A stretch of DNA of 64,000 bases from Hyphomicrobium_A sp964620915 (GCA_964620915.1 CAZUKP010000007.1:1-64000), one strand, 5' to 3'. Positions 17,072-26,511 are shown, counted from the stretch's first letter. Notes: generated by a model not told the origin, from the letters alone. Translations and numbers: made by a program.

Positions 17072-18805
17072 TCAGTTCCGCCCACGGAACGTTAGTCCAA
17101 TTGCGGTTGCAATGAAGCAAAAGGCAAGACCTACGAAAGTCCAATCACCCCATCTCGCATAGACCGAAGGTGGAAGTGCCGCAGGGACCTCTGCGTCAAT
17201 CACGCCACGCTTGTTGAGACCTAGCTCAACAATAACGGTGCCGTAAGGATTGATGACTGCCGATATACCATTATTTGCCGCTCGGATAAGTGGCAGTCCT
17301 TCCTCTACTGCACGCACGCGCGCTTGATGGAAGTGCTGGTTGGGTCCAGTTGTATTGCCGAACCAGCCATCATTCGTCAGGTTGATCAGAAGTTCGGGTC
17401 TCTGCGCGCCCTGCACCACGGCAGCAGGAAAGATCGCCTCGTAACAAATGAGCCCGGCCACCGGTGAGAGACCTGGTATCGAGAGCACAGGGCGCGGCGA
17501 TGGGCCGATCGAGAACCCGCCGCGCCAGCGCGTAAGTTGTTCCAGACCTAGCGATTCTAATGTGCTCTGAAAGGGTAAGTATTCGCCAAAGGGTACAAGG
17601 TGGATCTTGTCGTAGAGCGTCGTGAGGGCACCGTCCTCGTCAAAGACCATGAGGCTGTTGAAGCCACGTCTGGGAGCACTCGGATCGGCTTGACCTGACT
17701 CTTCCAACCTCAAAGCCCCCGTAATCAGCTGGGTGCCATCGGGCAGAAGCTCTCCAATCGCCGCCAGCGCCTCTGGATGTTCCAGAGGTAGAAACGGCAT
17801 GGCTGCCTCTGGCCAAACCAGATGCGTAACACCAGCAAGGTCATCCTGACGTCCCAACGGGTCGAAGCGCGAAAGTCTAAGCTGATCTTGAAAGATCGAA
17901 GCCTGCTTCGTCGGATCCCATTTGTCTCTCTGCGGCACACTCGCCTGTACGATTCGGACTGAGGCACCCTCGTGCATTGGCACGGCCGCCGTACTCAGGC
18001 GCCAAAATCCAAACCCGAACAGCAGAAGAAGTGCAACGAGCGCCACGGCAAGGCCTCGCGTCGCGGCCCACTTCCGACCGCCGCCATCGCGCGCGTCTGC
18101 GGCAATGACAAGCGGGCTTGCGAAAATGAACACGGTGAAAAGCGTCAACCCATAGATGCCGATCAGTGCAACGGCCTGCATTAGCGGCAGCGGATAGGTG
18201 AGCGCATAGCCAAGAACGTTCCAAGGAAACCCCGTCAGAACATGCCCCCGCAACCACTCGCAAGACGATAGCGTGAGGGCGAGGACAAGAATGCGCGCAG
18301 CTCCCACTGGCCACATGAGTCGTGCTGTAGCGGTGGCGAGGCCCGTAAAGAGAGCAAGCCCGGCGGGCATCAGCGTCACCGCAAAGGGAAGCAACCACGC
18401 AAACTTATCGGCCTCGACGAGAAACGCCTCGCCAATCCAGAACAAACCAAAGAGAAAATACCCAAAGCCGAACCACCATCCTGCAGCCGCTGCGCGGCTG
18501 ATTGACTGGCGCCGCAGCGCAGCTTCCCGACGTGGCGGCAGGGCGGGCAACGACGACGCGTCTTCGCCCCTTGGCCGGGAGCCGTCGATCAGCCAGACGA
18601 GAACCGGCAGTGTGGCGAACAGCACGGGCCAAAAGAAGAAGGGCGCCATCGCAAGCACTGACAGGCTGCCAGCCCCAAACGCAATTGCGAAACGACGCCA
18701 GCCCTCTAGTTCAGAGACCGATCGCGCCGCAGCTCCGACCCGACCGACCATATCGCGAGCCCCCGTATGGAAACGTTCGCTTAATGTGTTGGGAGAGGCA
18801 GCCAT
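17072..18805 (-). CDS. lnt: apolipoprotein N-acyltransferase
   Basis: Lnt adds the third acyl chain to the N-terminal Cys of outer-membrane lipoproteins at the periplasmic face of the inner membrane. The 577-residue protein has an N-terminal block of about six membrane segments (about 40-270), then a nitrilase-like domain with the catalytic triad Glu333 (WPEAAMPF), Lys400 (LYDKIHLVPFGEYLP) and Cys454 (GLICYEAIFP), the NDGWFG motif, and a last membrane segment at the C-terminus. It follows corC by 8 bases, the common corC-lnt operon. Confidence 0.97.
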   Translation of the reverse strand: MAASPNTLSERFHTGARDMVGRVGAAARSVSELEGWRRFAIAFGAGSLSVLAMAPFFFWPVLFATLPVLVWLIDGSRPRGEDASSLPALPPRREAALRRQSISRAAAAGWWFGFGYFLFGLFWIGEAFLVEADKFAWLLPFAVTLMPAGLALFTGLATATARLMWPVGAARILVLALTLSSCEWLRGHVLTGFPWNVLGYALTYPLPLMQAVALIGIYGLTLFTVFIFASPLVIAADARDGGGRKWAATRGLAVALVALLLLFGFGFWRLSTAAVPMHEGASVRIVQASVPQRDKWDPTKQASIFQDQLRLSRFDPLGRQDDLAGVTHLVWPEAAMPFLPLEHPEALAAIGELLPDGTQLITGALRLEESGQADPSAPRRGFNSLMVFDEDGALTTLYDKIHLVPFGEYLPFQSTLESLGLEQLTRWRGGFSIGPSPRPVLSIPGLSPVAGLICYEAIFPAAVVQGAQRPELLINLTNDGWFGNTTGPNQHFHQARVRAVEEGLPLIRAANNGISAVINPYGTVIVELGLNKRGVIDAEVPAALPPSVYARWGDWTFVGLAFCFIATAIGLTFRGRN

Positions 18806-18813
18806 AATGCGCC

Positions 18814-19881
18814 TTAAGCCTTCCCGGAGCCCGCCGCCGCCGCAGGCGCCGCACCGCTGGGCCGCGGTTCGTGGATCTTGACCTTCTTCAGGCGGCGCGC
18901 ATCGGCGTCGAGCACCTCTAGCTCCAAACCAGATGGATGACGCACAATTTCACCGCGAGCGGGGACTCGCCCCAACATGGCAAACAACAGTCCGCCAAGT
19001 GTATCGATATCCTCTTCCTCTTCGGGCGTGAGGAGCTTTAACCCTAAGTGCTCCTCCAACTCTTTGACAGGTGTGCGTGCCGACGCAACAAGTCCAACCT
19101 TTGGTTCAACGGAAATGTGGGCCGCCTCCGCAACGTCATGCTCATCTTCGATTTCGCCAACAATCTGCTCGACGAGATCCTCGATGGTAACGAGGCCGTC
19201 CGTGCCCCCGTATTCGTCAACCACGAGCGCCATGTGGATGCGCGTCGTTTGCATGCGGATCAACAGGTTTGTCGCCGGCATGGAGGGCGGGACGTACAGT
19301 ACGGGACGGCGGATCTTGGCAACAGAGATAGGGCTCGACAGATCCGTGCGGCCGAACTCGAAACGGCGGACCGGATCGAGGCCGGACTGTACTGGAGCTT
19401 CTACGTCCTTGCCTGAGGATTGCGGTGATGATTCTGGTGACTGATCTGAAGTCTCGACTGCAGCCTCGTTCATAAGCCAGCGAAACAGATCCTTGATGTG
19501 GATCATTCCTCGCGGGTCGTCGAGCGTCTCGTTGAAAACGGGGATGCGAGACACACCCGCCTCGCCGAAGGTTTGCAACAACTCCGACAATGGATCGCTA
19601 TCCTCGATGGCGATAATATCGGCGCGCGGCACCATGATGTCGTCGACACGGAGTGCGCCAAAGTGGAGAAGTCGGCGCAGCATCTCACGCTCTTCAGTCG
19701 AAAACGCGCCCTCGGCGTCGGCTTCCTCTTTGAGGGCGAGTTCGACAAGCTCACGCAACGTGGGCGAGCGCAATCCGAAGCGGGAAAGTAACGATGTAAG
19801 AATGCCCTGCCGGCCTTCTGATTGAGCAAGATCTTCTTCTGCCGGGATGTCAGTGCTGTCTTTGGTTGAGTCAGTACTCAT
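18814..19881 (-). CDS. corC: CorC/HlyC-type CBS-domain protein
   Basis: The 355-residue protein has two CBS motifs (about 75-235) starting with DIMVPRADIIAIE and followed by the CorC_HlyC domain (about 250-330; LGLKLLTPEEEEDIDTLGGLL). There are no membrane segments, so it is the short cytoplasmic YbeX/CorC form linked to Mg/Co handling and, through conserved synteny with ybeY, to ribosome metabolism. A Ser/Glu-rich insertion of about 45 residues splits the two CBS motifs and probably forms a loop. The start overlaps the ybeY stop by four bases (ATGA), suggesting translational coupling. The C-terminus is Ala/Gly-rich. Confidence 0.9.
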   Translation of the reverse strand: MSTDSTKDSTDIPAEEDLAQSEGRQGILTSLLSRFGLRSPTLRELVELALKEEADAEGAFSTEEREMLRRLLHFGALRVDDIMVPRADIIAIEDSDPLSELLQTFGEAGVSRIPVFNETLDDPRGMIHIKDLFRWLMNEAAVETSDQSPESSPQSSGKDVEAPVQSGLDPVRRFEFGRTDLSSPISVAKIRRPVLYVPPSMPATNLLIRMQTTRIHMALVVDEYGGTDGLVTIEDLVEQIVGEIEDEHDVAEAAHISVEPKVGLVASARTPVKELEEHLGLKLLTPEEEEDIDTLGGLLFAMLGRVPARGEIVRHPSGLELEVLDADARRLKKVKIHEPRPSGAAPAAAAGSGKA

Positions 19882-20462
19882 AAGGAATTCGCACGCTCTG
19901 TTAGATCACCATGCTTTTCATAAGGATCTGGAATACCAAGACGGGCGAGAATGCGGACTTCGAGCGCTTCCATCGCCTGGGCTTCCTTCTCGGTCTCATG
20001 ATCATACCCAAGAAGGTGCAATAATCCGTGCGCCATCAAGTGCTGCAAATGATGCACGACTGGCTGATCAATGTCTTCGGCCTCGCGTATTACTGTTTCC
20101 TCAGCAATTACGACGTCGCCCAGAAAGCTGATTTCGCAGCCGGTTGCCGAACCTTGTGCACCGGCAGGAAATGACAAGACATTGGTTGGTGAGGACTTAC
20201 CGCGAAATCTCGCATTGAGATCTGCGACCTGCGCGTCACAGGAAAGAGCGACGCAAGCCCTGCATGGGCCCAAGTCCAGCTCAGCCGCCACCGCCTCGGC
20301 CACCGCACTGACCGACTCGGCGAGCTGATCAAGCTCACCCCAAGTGCCCGACTCGTGAACAACTTCGACCTGCAAACGACTTCGCTGCGGCTCTACATCG
20401 CCAGAGGCGCACTCCTCGCCCTCGGGAGGGGTTAGGCTTGTTACGGGTATCGTCGGAGGCAT
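19878..20462 (-). CDS. ybeY: endoribonuclease YbeY, rRNA maturation factor
   Basis: YbeY is a zinc-dependent single-strand RNase needed for 16S rRNA 3' maturation. The family metal site HGLLHLLGYDH (HxxxHxxxxxH) is intact, as is the TNVLSFP segment and GDVVIAEETV. At 194 residues it is slightly longer than the E. coli enzyme because of an N-terminal extension of about 25 residues. It lies between phoH (12-base gap) and corC (ATGA overlap), the classical phoH-ybeY-corC-lnt order. Confidence 0.97.
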   Translation of the reverse strand: MPPTIPVTSLTPPEGEECASGDVEPQRSRLQVEVVHESGTWGELDQLAESVSAVAEAVAAELDLGPCRACVALSCDAQVADLNARFRGKSSPTNVLSFPAGAQGSATGCEISFLGDVVIAEETVIREAEDIDQPVVHHLQHLMAHGLLHLLGYDHETEKEAQAMEALEVRILARLGIPDPYEKHGDLTERANSL

Positions 20463-20474
20463 CGCATATCTAGC

Positions 20475-21470
20475 TTACTGCTGCTGATCGTAGGCTTCAA
20501 CAATCCGAGCAACGAGGTCTCGGCGGACCACATCGCTGCCTGAAAAACGGATAGCCTCGATGCCAGAAACATCGGCCAGCAGTGAGACGGCCTCATCAAG
20601 GCCGGACTTCATTCCATAGGGTAGATCAACCTGGCTTGGATCACCTGTAACAACCATCTTCGCATTCTCTCCCAGCCGGGTGAGAAACATCTTCATTTGC
20701 ATGGGGGTCGTATTCTGGGCTTCGTCCAGAATGACATATGCGTTGGCCAGCGTACGCCCGCGCATGAAAGCCAATGGAGCGATCTCGATAGTGCCTGTGT
20801 CGAGATCGCGTTCCACTTTTTCAGGTGGCAAGACATCGTAGAGCGCGTCGTAGAGTGGTCGCAAATAAGGATCAACCTTTTCGCGCATGTCGCCGGGCAG
20901 GAACCCTAGTCGTTCGCCTGCTTCGACGGCCGGGCGCGAGAGGATAATACGCTCAACGAGCCCACGCTCGAGACAGTGCGCAGCGTAAGCGACAGCTAGG
21001 TATGTTTTGCCGGTGCCCGCAGGACCGATTCCGAAGACAAGATCCACTTTTTCGAGCGCACGCATATAAGTGCTCTGCGCTGGTGTGCGCGCCTTGACGA
21101 CCCGGCGCCGTGTCGCGATCTGCGCTTGGCCGTCACTTGGCCCGACCTCTTCGCGCATATGGCGGATCAGTCCATCAAAGTCGCCAGCTGCGATCTGATG
21201 CCCTTCCACCGCACGCTCATAAAGGCTTTCCAGCACACTGCGTGCGACATCGCAGGCTGCCTCGGCACCGGTGAGAATGACGACATTGCCGTGAGCGTGC
21301 GCTTCGATCCCAAGACGGTCCTCGACCAGTGCCAAGTGGCTGTCGTACTCGCCAAGGAGCCTCGTTAGGTGCCGATTGTCTTCAAATGGCACAACAACGC
21401 GCTTTTCTGCGATCGGTGCCTTAGGAGATCTGCTTGCCCCGGCTACCGGGGACCCACGAAATGTTGCCAA
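20475..21470 (-). CDS. phoH: PhoH-family P-loop ATPase
   Basis: This PhoH-like protein (331 residues from the chosen start) has a KH-like N-terminal segment and a P-loop domain with Walker A GPAGTGKT, the RPAVEAGERLGFLPGD loop, and the Walker B-type VILDEAQNTT, plus TGDPSQVDLP. PhoH/YbeZ binds YbeY and is thought to act with it on RNA. There is no ATG at the N-terminus. The longest frame starts at TTG 21515 without a ribosome site; TTG 21470 has GGAG 6 bases upstream, so I use it. The conserved part begins about 30 residues in, so the choice does not affect function. Confidence 0.9.
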   Translation of the reverse strand: MATFRGSPVAGASRSPKAPIAEKRVVVPFEDNRHLTRLLGEYDSHLALVEDRLGIEAHAHGNVVILTGAEAACDVARSVLESLYERAVEGHQIAAGDFDGLIRHMREEVGPSDGQAQIATRRRVVKARTPAQSTYMRALEKVDLVFGIGPAGTGKTYLAVAYAAHCLERGLVERIILSRPAVEAGERLGFLPGDMREKVDPYLRPLYDALYDVLPPEKVERDLDTGTIEIAPLAFMRGRTLANAYVILDEAQNTTPMQMKMFLTRLGENAKMVVTGDPSQVDLPYGMKSGLDEAVSLLADVSGIEAIRFSGSDVVRRDLVARIVEAYDQQQ

Positions 21471-21585
21471 TAGGGGCTCCAGAAATCGTCCGCTACGAAT
21501 CGCCGCTCGATCCAATTAGTCTAGCACATTGCACGCCGGATCGGTGCGACCCCCGAATCGACGCCGGACTAGAGTAAACGCTCGA

Positions 21586-23019
21586 TCAAGCGGGATATAT
21601 GACACCTGACAAACTATTGGGGCCGGCAGAGGAAATTTCAACAGGCACCATACGACCGAGCAACTCGAGGCCGGCCTTTGCATGGACGGCCTGTAGGTAA
21701 GGCGAACGCCCGACAAGCTGCCCCGAATGCCGGCCGGGTCGATCAAAGAGTACTGGCATCGTGCGCCCGACAACGCTCTCGTTAAAGGTCAACTGCTGAC
21801 GGGTGAGTAGCTCTTGGAGGCGCAGCAGACGTTCGGTCTTGACCTCTTCGGGCACCTGATCGGGAAGCTTGGCCGCCGGCGTGCCGGGCCGGGCGCTGTA
21901 TTTGAACGAGTAGGCCTGGGCAAACCCCACCTCGGAGACCACGGCCAGACTTTCGCGAAACTCGGCTTCGCTTTCGCCGGGAAAGCCCACAATAATGTCC
22001 GTCGAAAGTGCGATGTCTTGGCGCGCGGCACGGATTCGGTCGACCAGCTTGAGGTATTCACTGGCAGTGTGCTTCCGGTTCATCGCCGCAAGTATGCGAT
22101 CGGCGCCCGCCTGAAATGGTAAGTGGAGATAGGGCATCAACCGCTCTTCATCGCCGTGGGCCTCAATGAGATCGTCTGCCATGTCCTTGGGGTGGCTTGT
22201 CGTATAGCGCAGTCTCTCAAGGTCCTCGATCTTGGCAAGCCGGCGTATCAGCTTCGCCAGCGACCACGCTGCGCCATCAGGCCCTTCACCGTGGTAGGCA
22301 TTCACGTTCTGCCCGAGCAGCGTAATCTCTCGCACGCCGCACTCGACAAGGCTGCGCGCCTCGTCCTCGACGTCAGCGACGCATCGCGAATATTCCATTC
22401 CGCGCGTGTAGGGTACGACACAAAACGTGCAGAATTTATCGCAACCTTCCTGCACCGTCAGGAAAGCTGTCACCGAACGGTTCGTCGCGCGCTTTGGGAG
22501 CTGCGAAAACTTCTCTTCTTCCGGAAACTCGGTTTCGACCAGCGACCTTGATTCAATCTTCGCGCGGCGAAGAAGCTCTGGCAGGCGATGATAGCTTTGA
22601 GGCCCAACGACCAGATCGACAAGCGGCGCGCGCGCCACGATCTCGGCGCCTTCGGCCTGCGCGACACATCCGGCAACAGCGACAACAGTGTCCTTGCCCG
22701 AGGCGCGCCGTTCGTCCTTGATTTGCCGGATGCGGCCAAGGTCTGAATAGACCTTCTCTGCGGCTTTCTCGCGAATGTGGCAGGTGTTGAGGATGACGAG
22801 GTCAGCGTCTTCGATTTCGCTGGCCTCGGAGTAGCCCTCCGCAGCGAGCACCTCGGTCATGCGCTCGGAGTCGTAGACGTTCATTTGGCACCCGAACGTC
22901 TTGACGAACACCTTTTTCGGCCCGGCGGGGGCACTATCGTAAGCCACCGCCTCAAGGCTTAGCGGATTAGTCTCTTCGTCGGTGTCCGTCTGTGTGTCTG
23001 AAGTCGGCCGGTCTTGCAT
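21586..23019 (-). CDS. miaB: tRNA-2-methylthio-N6-dimethylallyladenosine synthase
   Basis: MiaB is a radical-SAM enzyme that adds the methylthio group to i6A37 of tRNA. Domains in order: N-terminal UPF0004 domain with three cluster Cys (TFGCQMN, NTCHIRE, AGCVAQ), radical-SAM domain with CDKFCTFC, and a C-terminal TRAM domain (VVGRTMPVLFDRPGR...). The frame also allows GTG 23028, but ATG 23019 gives better spacing from AAGAG and starts the 477-residue protein. The gap to phoH (70 bases) and to plsC (89 bases) is short, so one transcript is likely. Confidence 0.97.
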   Translation of the reverse strand: MQDRPTSDTQTDTDEETNPLSLEAVAYDSAPAGPKKVFVKTFGCQMNVYDSERMTEVLAAEGYSEASEIEDADLVILNTCHIREKAAEKVYSDLGRIRQIKDERRASGKDTVVAVAGCVAQAEGAEIVARAPLVDLVVGPQSYHRLPELLRRAKIESRSLVETEFPEEEKFSQLPKRATNRSVTAFLTVQEGCDKFCTFCVVPYTRGMEYSRCVADVEDEARSLVECGVREITLLGQNVNAYHGEGPDGAAWSLAKLIRRLAKIEDLERLRYTTSHPKDMADDLIEAHGDEERLMPYLHLPFQAGADRILAAMNRKHTASEYLKLVDRIRAARQDIALSTDIIVGFPGESEAEFRESLAVVSEVGFAQAYSFKYSARPGTPAAKLPDQVPEEVKTERLLRLQELLTRQQLTFNESVVGRTMPVLFDRPGRHSGQLVGRSPYLQAVHAKAGLELLGRMVPVEISSAGPNSLSGVIYPA

Positions 23020-23108
23020 TTCACCCACACTCTTTCAGTCACCGTGCATGGAGCATTGTGGGACTATTTTGTCCAGCCACGCTCAGTGAAATCAGTACCA
23101 CCGGACAG

Positions 23109-24029
23109 TCAAACCCACTTTTGTTCCTTTACACCGGGTGAACGCGCGATCACGGATCCCGGCGTGCGGGTCGCCAGCGAGGCAACAACCAGCTCCTCAT
23201 GCCGGGGTTTATCCCTCAGAATGCGGACAACATGCTCGCGGACCTGCGCTTCCGTATGGCGCGCCAGCTCCTTGCGATCTGCGAAATCATCAAGCGGAAC
23301 AGGCGGCCCGATATGGATGTGTGCATCGAGCGGCCCCGCTTTGAGAAGGCGCCACGCGTGGCTGAGCATTTCCATGTCACCGTACCAGCCAACGAACGGG
23401 CGATCCGCACGGCCAAGAGGAATGCCGTGAAGCCGCGTGTACACAATTGAGAGGGTCTGGACGACAGCCCCGGGCGCTCGTCCTGCTGTCGCCTTGCCCG
23501 ACGGTTTTGCGGCAGCAAACAGCGACGTCATGAACGGCAGAACCCGGTTGCCGTCGCTTGAAGTGCCTTCGGCAAACAGCACAACCGTGTCACCCATTGC
23601 GAGCCGGTTTAGGATTTCGCTGGCCGCCGCACCGACGGCAGAACGCTTTCCTCGGTCGACGAATACGGATCTCTGCAGACGCGCAAGCGCGGAAACGAAC
23701 GGCCAGGTCCCCACCTCTTTCTTGGCAACGAATGAAACCGGTGCAACGGCGGAAAGCACGGGGATATCAAGCCACGAAGTGTGGTTAGAAACGAGAAGAA
23801 CAGGCTGGTTCCGTGCAACCTCGCCGTCGAGCGTGGTGCGAATGCCAACGATCCGGCAAACCTGCCGATGATACCAGTGGGGAAAATACCGAGCCGCCTT
23901 TGGGCTGAGGCGCAGCAACACCGCCTGGACTGGCATCAAGGGCAGCGTCAGCGTCATAAATGCCGCCAAAACCACCCCGCCCCTTAGCGCTCCCATCGTG
24001 GCGTCCCAATTGCGCGTTTCAGAAGTCAC
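23109..24029 (-). CDS. 1-acyl-sn-glycerol-3-phosphate acyltransferase family (PlsC-like)
   Basis: The 306-residue protein has an N-terminal membrane segment (about 14-40) and the acyltransferase block I NHTSWLD (HxxxxD) and block III FAEGTSSDG (the EGT motif). The family makes phosphatidic acid at the inner membrane, and some alphaproteobacterial members (OlsA) acylate lyso-ornithine lipid instead. Sequence alone does not decide between PlsC and OlsA; an OlsB-like gene is present at 41232-42203. The start is a GTG overlapping the fur stop codon (GTGA), so the two are probably translationally coupled. Confidence 0.88.
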   Translation of the reverse strand: MTSETRNWDATMGALRGGVVLAAFMTLTLPLMPVQAVLLRLSPKAARYFPHWYHRQVCRIVGIRTTLDGEVARNQPVLLVSNHTSWLDIPVLSAVAPVSFVAKKEVGTWPFVSALARLQRSVFVDRGKRSAVGAAASEILNRLAMGDTVVLFAEGTSSDGNRVLPFMTSLFAAAKPSGKATAGRAPGAVVQTLSIVYTRLHGIPLGRADRPFVGWYGDMEMLSHAWRLLKAGPLDAHIHIGPPVPLDDFADRKELARHTEAQVREHVVRILRDKPRHEELVVASLATRTPGSVIARSPGVKEQKWV

Positions 24030-24469
24030 GACTTCTTCGCCACCTTTGATCGAACGCCGTAGAGTTCCAACCGATGACCGACAAGCTTGTAGCCCAATGC
24101 GCGTGCAATGCGCTCTTGGAGAGCCTCGATCTCCTCGTTGCGGAACTCAATGACGCGCCCAGTCTCAACATCAATTAGGTGATCGTGATGATCGCGCGCC
24201 GCCGCCTCATAGCGTCCCCGGCCCAACCCAAAATCGTGCCGCTCGAGAATTCCTTTCTCCTCGAAGAGCTTCAAAGTCCGGTAGACAGTTGAGAGCGAAA
24301 TCCGCGCGTCGACCTCATTGGCCCGGCGGTAGACCTCATCTACGTCCGGGTGGTCCTTTGCAGACGACAATACGCGCGCGATGACGCGGCGCTGACCTGT
24401 CATTCGCAGGCCCTGCTCCGCGCATAGACGCTCGATTGGGCTGAAGTTCTTGTGGCGATCTGTGGACAT
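24026..24469 (-). CDS. fur: Fur-family metalloregulator (Fur/Mur type)
   Basis: The 147-residue protein has the winged-helix DNA-binding domain (MTGQRRVIARVL...SLSTVYRTLKLFEE) and the dimerisation domain with the metal motif HHDHLID. The two-cysteine structural zinc site that normally follows (CxxC) is absent: the segment reads DVETGRVIEF. Rhizobial members of this branch often act as manganese regulators (Mur) rather than iron regulators, so metal specificity is open. ATG 24469 is chosen because MSTDRHKNFSPIERL matches the family start. It is followed by plsC with a 4-base overlap. Confidence 0.9.
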   Translation of the reverse strand: MSTDRHKNFSPIERLCAEQGLRMTGQRRVIARVLSSAKDHPDVDEVYRRANEVDARISLSTVYRTLKLFEEKGILERHDFGLGRGRYEAAARDHHDHLIDVETGRVIEFRNEEIEALQERIARALGYKLVGHRLELYGVRSKVAKKS

Positions 24470-24572
24470 GAAGCGGCGGCCGATTGAGCTCACGCTTGGC
24501 ACTGCTTTATATGGGTGCACTGGCGAGCCGTCCACCCGGAGCCTTGCGACGCAGTGCAAGCACGGGCCAGCA

Positions 24573-25061
24573 TTACAAAGAGAGAGCAAGAATAACCGCG
24601 TCGACGTGAGTGCCGCCAGGCCGAGCGTAGTAGCCTTTTCGCCGGCCCACAGCGGAAAAATCCAATGCCTTGTACAGCCCCAGCGCGGCCTCGTTGTCCT
24701 CCGCGACTTCCAGGAAGAGGCGATTGACCTCAGCGCGCTTGGCCGCCCTCACAAGCCCCTCCACCATGGTCCGCGCGATTCCCTTCCGCTGCCACTCCGG
24801 CGCAACACCGATCGACAGTATTTCAGCCTCGTCTGCCGCAAGCTGACCAATCACAAAGCCCGCCATCTCCGTGGGGTCGCGAGCCTGGGCAATAAGTGCT
24901 GCAGCCGCGGGATGCTCGATGAGCTCGGAAATGGATTGCTCGTCCCATGGCGGATTGAAGAGCCGGGCATGGAGCGCAGCAATTTCTTCCACGCGTTCAG
25001 GGCTCGCCCACAAGAGGCTGATGTTTTCGGGACCTGTTCGTGCGCCAGCTGGCGGGCTCAT
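24573..25061 (-). CDS. rimI: ribosomal-protein-alanine N-acetyltransferase RimI
   Basis: The 162-residue GNAT protein has the acetyl-CoA binding motif VAPEWQRKGIARTMVEGL and the C-terminal EVAEDNEAALGLYKALDFSAVGRRKGYY segment typical of RimI, which acetylates the N-terminal Ala of ribosomal protein S18. It starts two bases after tsaB, and the tsaB-rimI pairing is very common in bacteria. A 103-base gap separates it from fur. Confidence 0.93.
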   Translation of the reverse strand: MSPPAGARTGPENISLLWASPERVEEIAALHARLFNPPWDEQSISELIEHPAAAALIAQARDPTEMAGFVIGQLAADEAEILSIGVAPEWQRKGIARTMVEGLVRAAKRAEVNRLFLEVAEDNEAALGLYKALDFSAVGRRKGYYARPGGTHVDAVILALSL

Positions 25062-25063
25062 CG

Positions 25064-25768
25064 CTAAGCTCTCGCAATCGTTTTGGCACTTTGAGGCTTG
25101 GCGTCCGGCGGCCTCAAATAGAACGGTGTAAGCGCCCCTTCAACGGGCGGTAAACTCATGGCCATAAGCGCCAATGCAGTTGCATCAGGCAAGAGCTCAG
25201 GAAGGTGCGCGGCCGCGTGACGTCCCGCTTTTTGTGCAACCTCTGCGACTGCGGCCGCACCAGATCCGGCAAAAGCAATGGCACCACCGTTACCCATTCC
25301 GGCCGCATCTTCGACGGAGCGCAGCAAGACAGGCGACTTTATTTCGCGACCGTCCGCAGAAAAAAGCTGAACATAGACCTCACCACGGCGCGCATCCATT
25401 GCAATGGCAAGCTCACCTGCAGATCCGGGTTCCTCAAGCCGCTCCGCAGCAATCCGAGCCATGACTGCGAGACTAGTGGCACTCACAATTTTGCAGCCTG
25501 TCGCAAGCGCGAAGCCCCGCGCTGCAGCAACCCCAATCCGCGTTCCGGTGAAGGTTCCCGGCCCGGTTGTTACGGCGATGCAGTCACGATTCTCCAACGT
25601 AGCGCCAGCGCGTTCCATTACCTCGGCGATCATCGGCACCAACCGTTCAGCGTGGCCGGTTGCAAAGCGTTCTGACGCGGACGCCTGCACCTCTACGCCA
25701 CCCTCCTGCACCCGGGCCACGCAGACGGAGCAGGCGTCAAAGCAAGTATCGAAGGCGAGAATGACCAT
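25064..25768 (-). CDS. tsaB: tRNA threonylcarbamoyladenosine biosynthesis protein TsaB
   Basis: TsaB partners TsaD (here at the right edge) in making t6A37 on ANN-decoding tRNAs. The 234-residue protein shows the ASKHA-fold start (VILAFDTCFDACSV), HAERLVPMI and the TTGPGTFTGTRIGVAAARGFA motif. ATG 25768 is preferred over an upstream in-frame codon because it begins the conserved fold. It is the first gene of the tsaB-rimI-fur run. Confidence 0.95.
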   Translation of the reverse strand: MVILAFDTCFDACSVCVARVQEGGVEVQASASERFATGHAERLVPMIAEVMERAGATLENRDCIAVTTGPGTFTGTRIGVAAARGFALATGCKIVSATSLAVMARIAAERLEEPGSAGELAIAMDARRGEVYVQLFSADGREIKSPVLLRSVEDAAGMGNGGAIAFAGSGAAAVAEVAQKAGRHAAAHLPELLPDATALALMAMSLPPVEGALTPFYLRPPDAKPQSAKTIARA

Positions 25769-25832
25769 GGCATATAAACCTACATGCGGCGTTCGCCGCA
25801 TTCACCAGCAACCTTGTGAGACGGTGAAGACC

Positions 25833-26423
25833 TTAAACGATCTTGGCCATATCATCGAAATACAGCCGGGGCGCGCGCGGCCTCAGCTCCGCTGAATCGC
25901 CATAGCCGATATTGCACAGAAAGTTCGACTTGATGCTCGTTCCGGCAAAGAACGCCTCATCGACACCTGCATTGTCGAACCCGGACATTGGCCCGCAGTC
26001 CAAACCGTGCGCGCGCGCCGCCAGGATCAGATATGCGCCCTGCAATGTACCATTGCGGAAAGCAGTCTCGCGTATCTTTTCTGGTTTGCCCGCAAACCAG
26101 CTCTTGGCGTCAGTGTGCGGAAAAAGTTTGGGAAGGTGCTCGTAGAATTCCAGGTCGTAACCGATGATCGCACACACGGGTGCTTGCATGGTCTTTTCGA
26201 GGTTGCCCTCACTCAAGTGCGGCTTGAGGCGTTGCTTTGCTTCTTTGGATTTCACGAACACGAAGCGCGCAGGCGAACAATTCGCGCTCGTCGGACCCAT
26301 GCGCGCAGTGTGAACAATCTCGCGCAGGAGATCGTCGGAGACATCCTTGCCTTGCCATTTGTTGTGAGTGCGGGCGTCGTGAAAGAGCTGGCCAAGAGCC
26401 GAGTCATCCATCCTCGTCGGCAT
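25833..26423 (-). CDS. nitroreductase-family protein, RutE/malonic semialdehyde reductase-like
   Basis: This 196-residue flavoprotein has the nitroreductase fold with the RutE/HadB-type pattern: THNKWQGKDVSDDLLREIVHTARMGPTSANCSPARFVFV near the start and GPMSGFDNAGVDEAFF further on. RutE reduces malonic semialdehyde to 3-hydroxypropionate in pyrimidine breakdown; no other rut genes are visible here, so a stand-alone NAD(P)H-FMN reductase is all that can be said. ATG 26423 has AGGAGG at good distance. It is separated from the Nfu gene by a terminator. Confidence 0.85.
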   Translation of the reverse strand: MPTRMDDSALGQLFHDARTHNKWQGKDVSDDLLREIVHTARMGPTSANCSPARFVFVKSKEAKQRLKPHLSEGNLEKTMQAPVCAIIGYDLEFYEHLPKLFPHTDAKSWFAGKPEKIRETAFRNGTLQGAYLILAARAHGLDCGPMSGFDNAGVDEAFFAGTSIKSNFLCNIGYGDSAELRPRAPRLYFDDMAKIV

Positions 26424-26465
26424 TACTGCCTCCTTTTCTGTGCGAACTGGTCCGCCCTCAACGAA

Positions 26466-26488
26466 AACCCCGCCGATACGGCGGGGTT
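26466..26488 (-). terminator. intrinsic terminator after the Nfu gene
   Basis: A 10-bp perfect stem (AACCCCGCCG / CGGCGGGGTT) with a 3-base loop is followed on the minus strand by TTTTCGTTG. It lies about 24 bases past the Nfu stop, so the reductase gene at 25833-26423 probably has its own promoter between 26424 and 26465. Confidence 0.8.
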
Positions 26489-26511
26489 CCATGGTTGCGC
26501 GTCTTGGCGGC

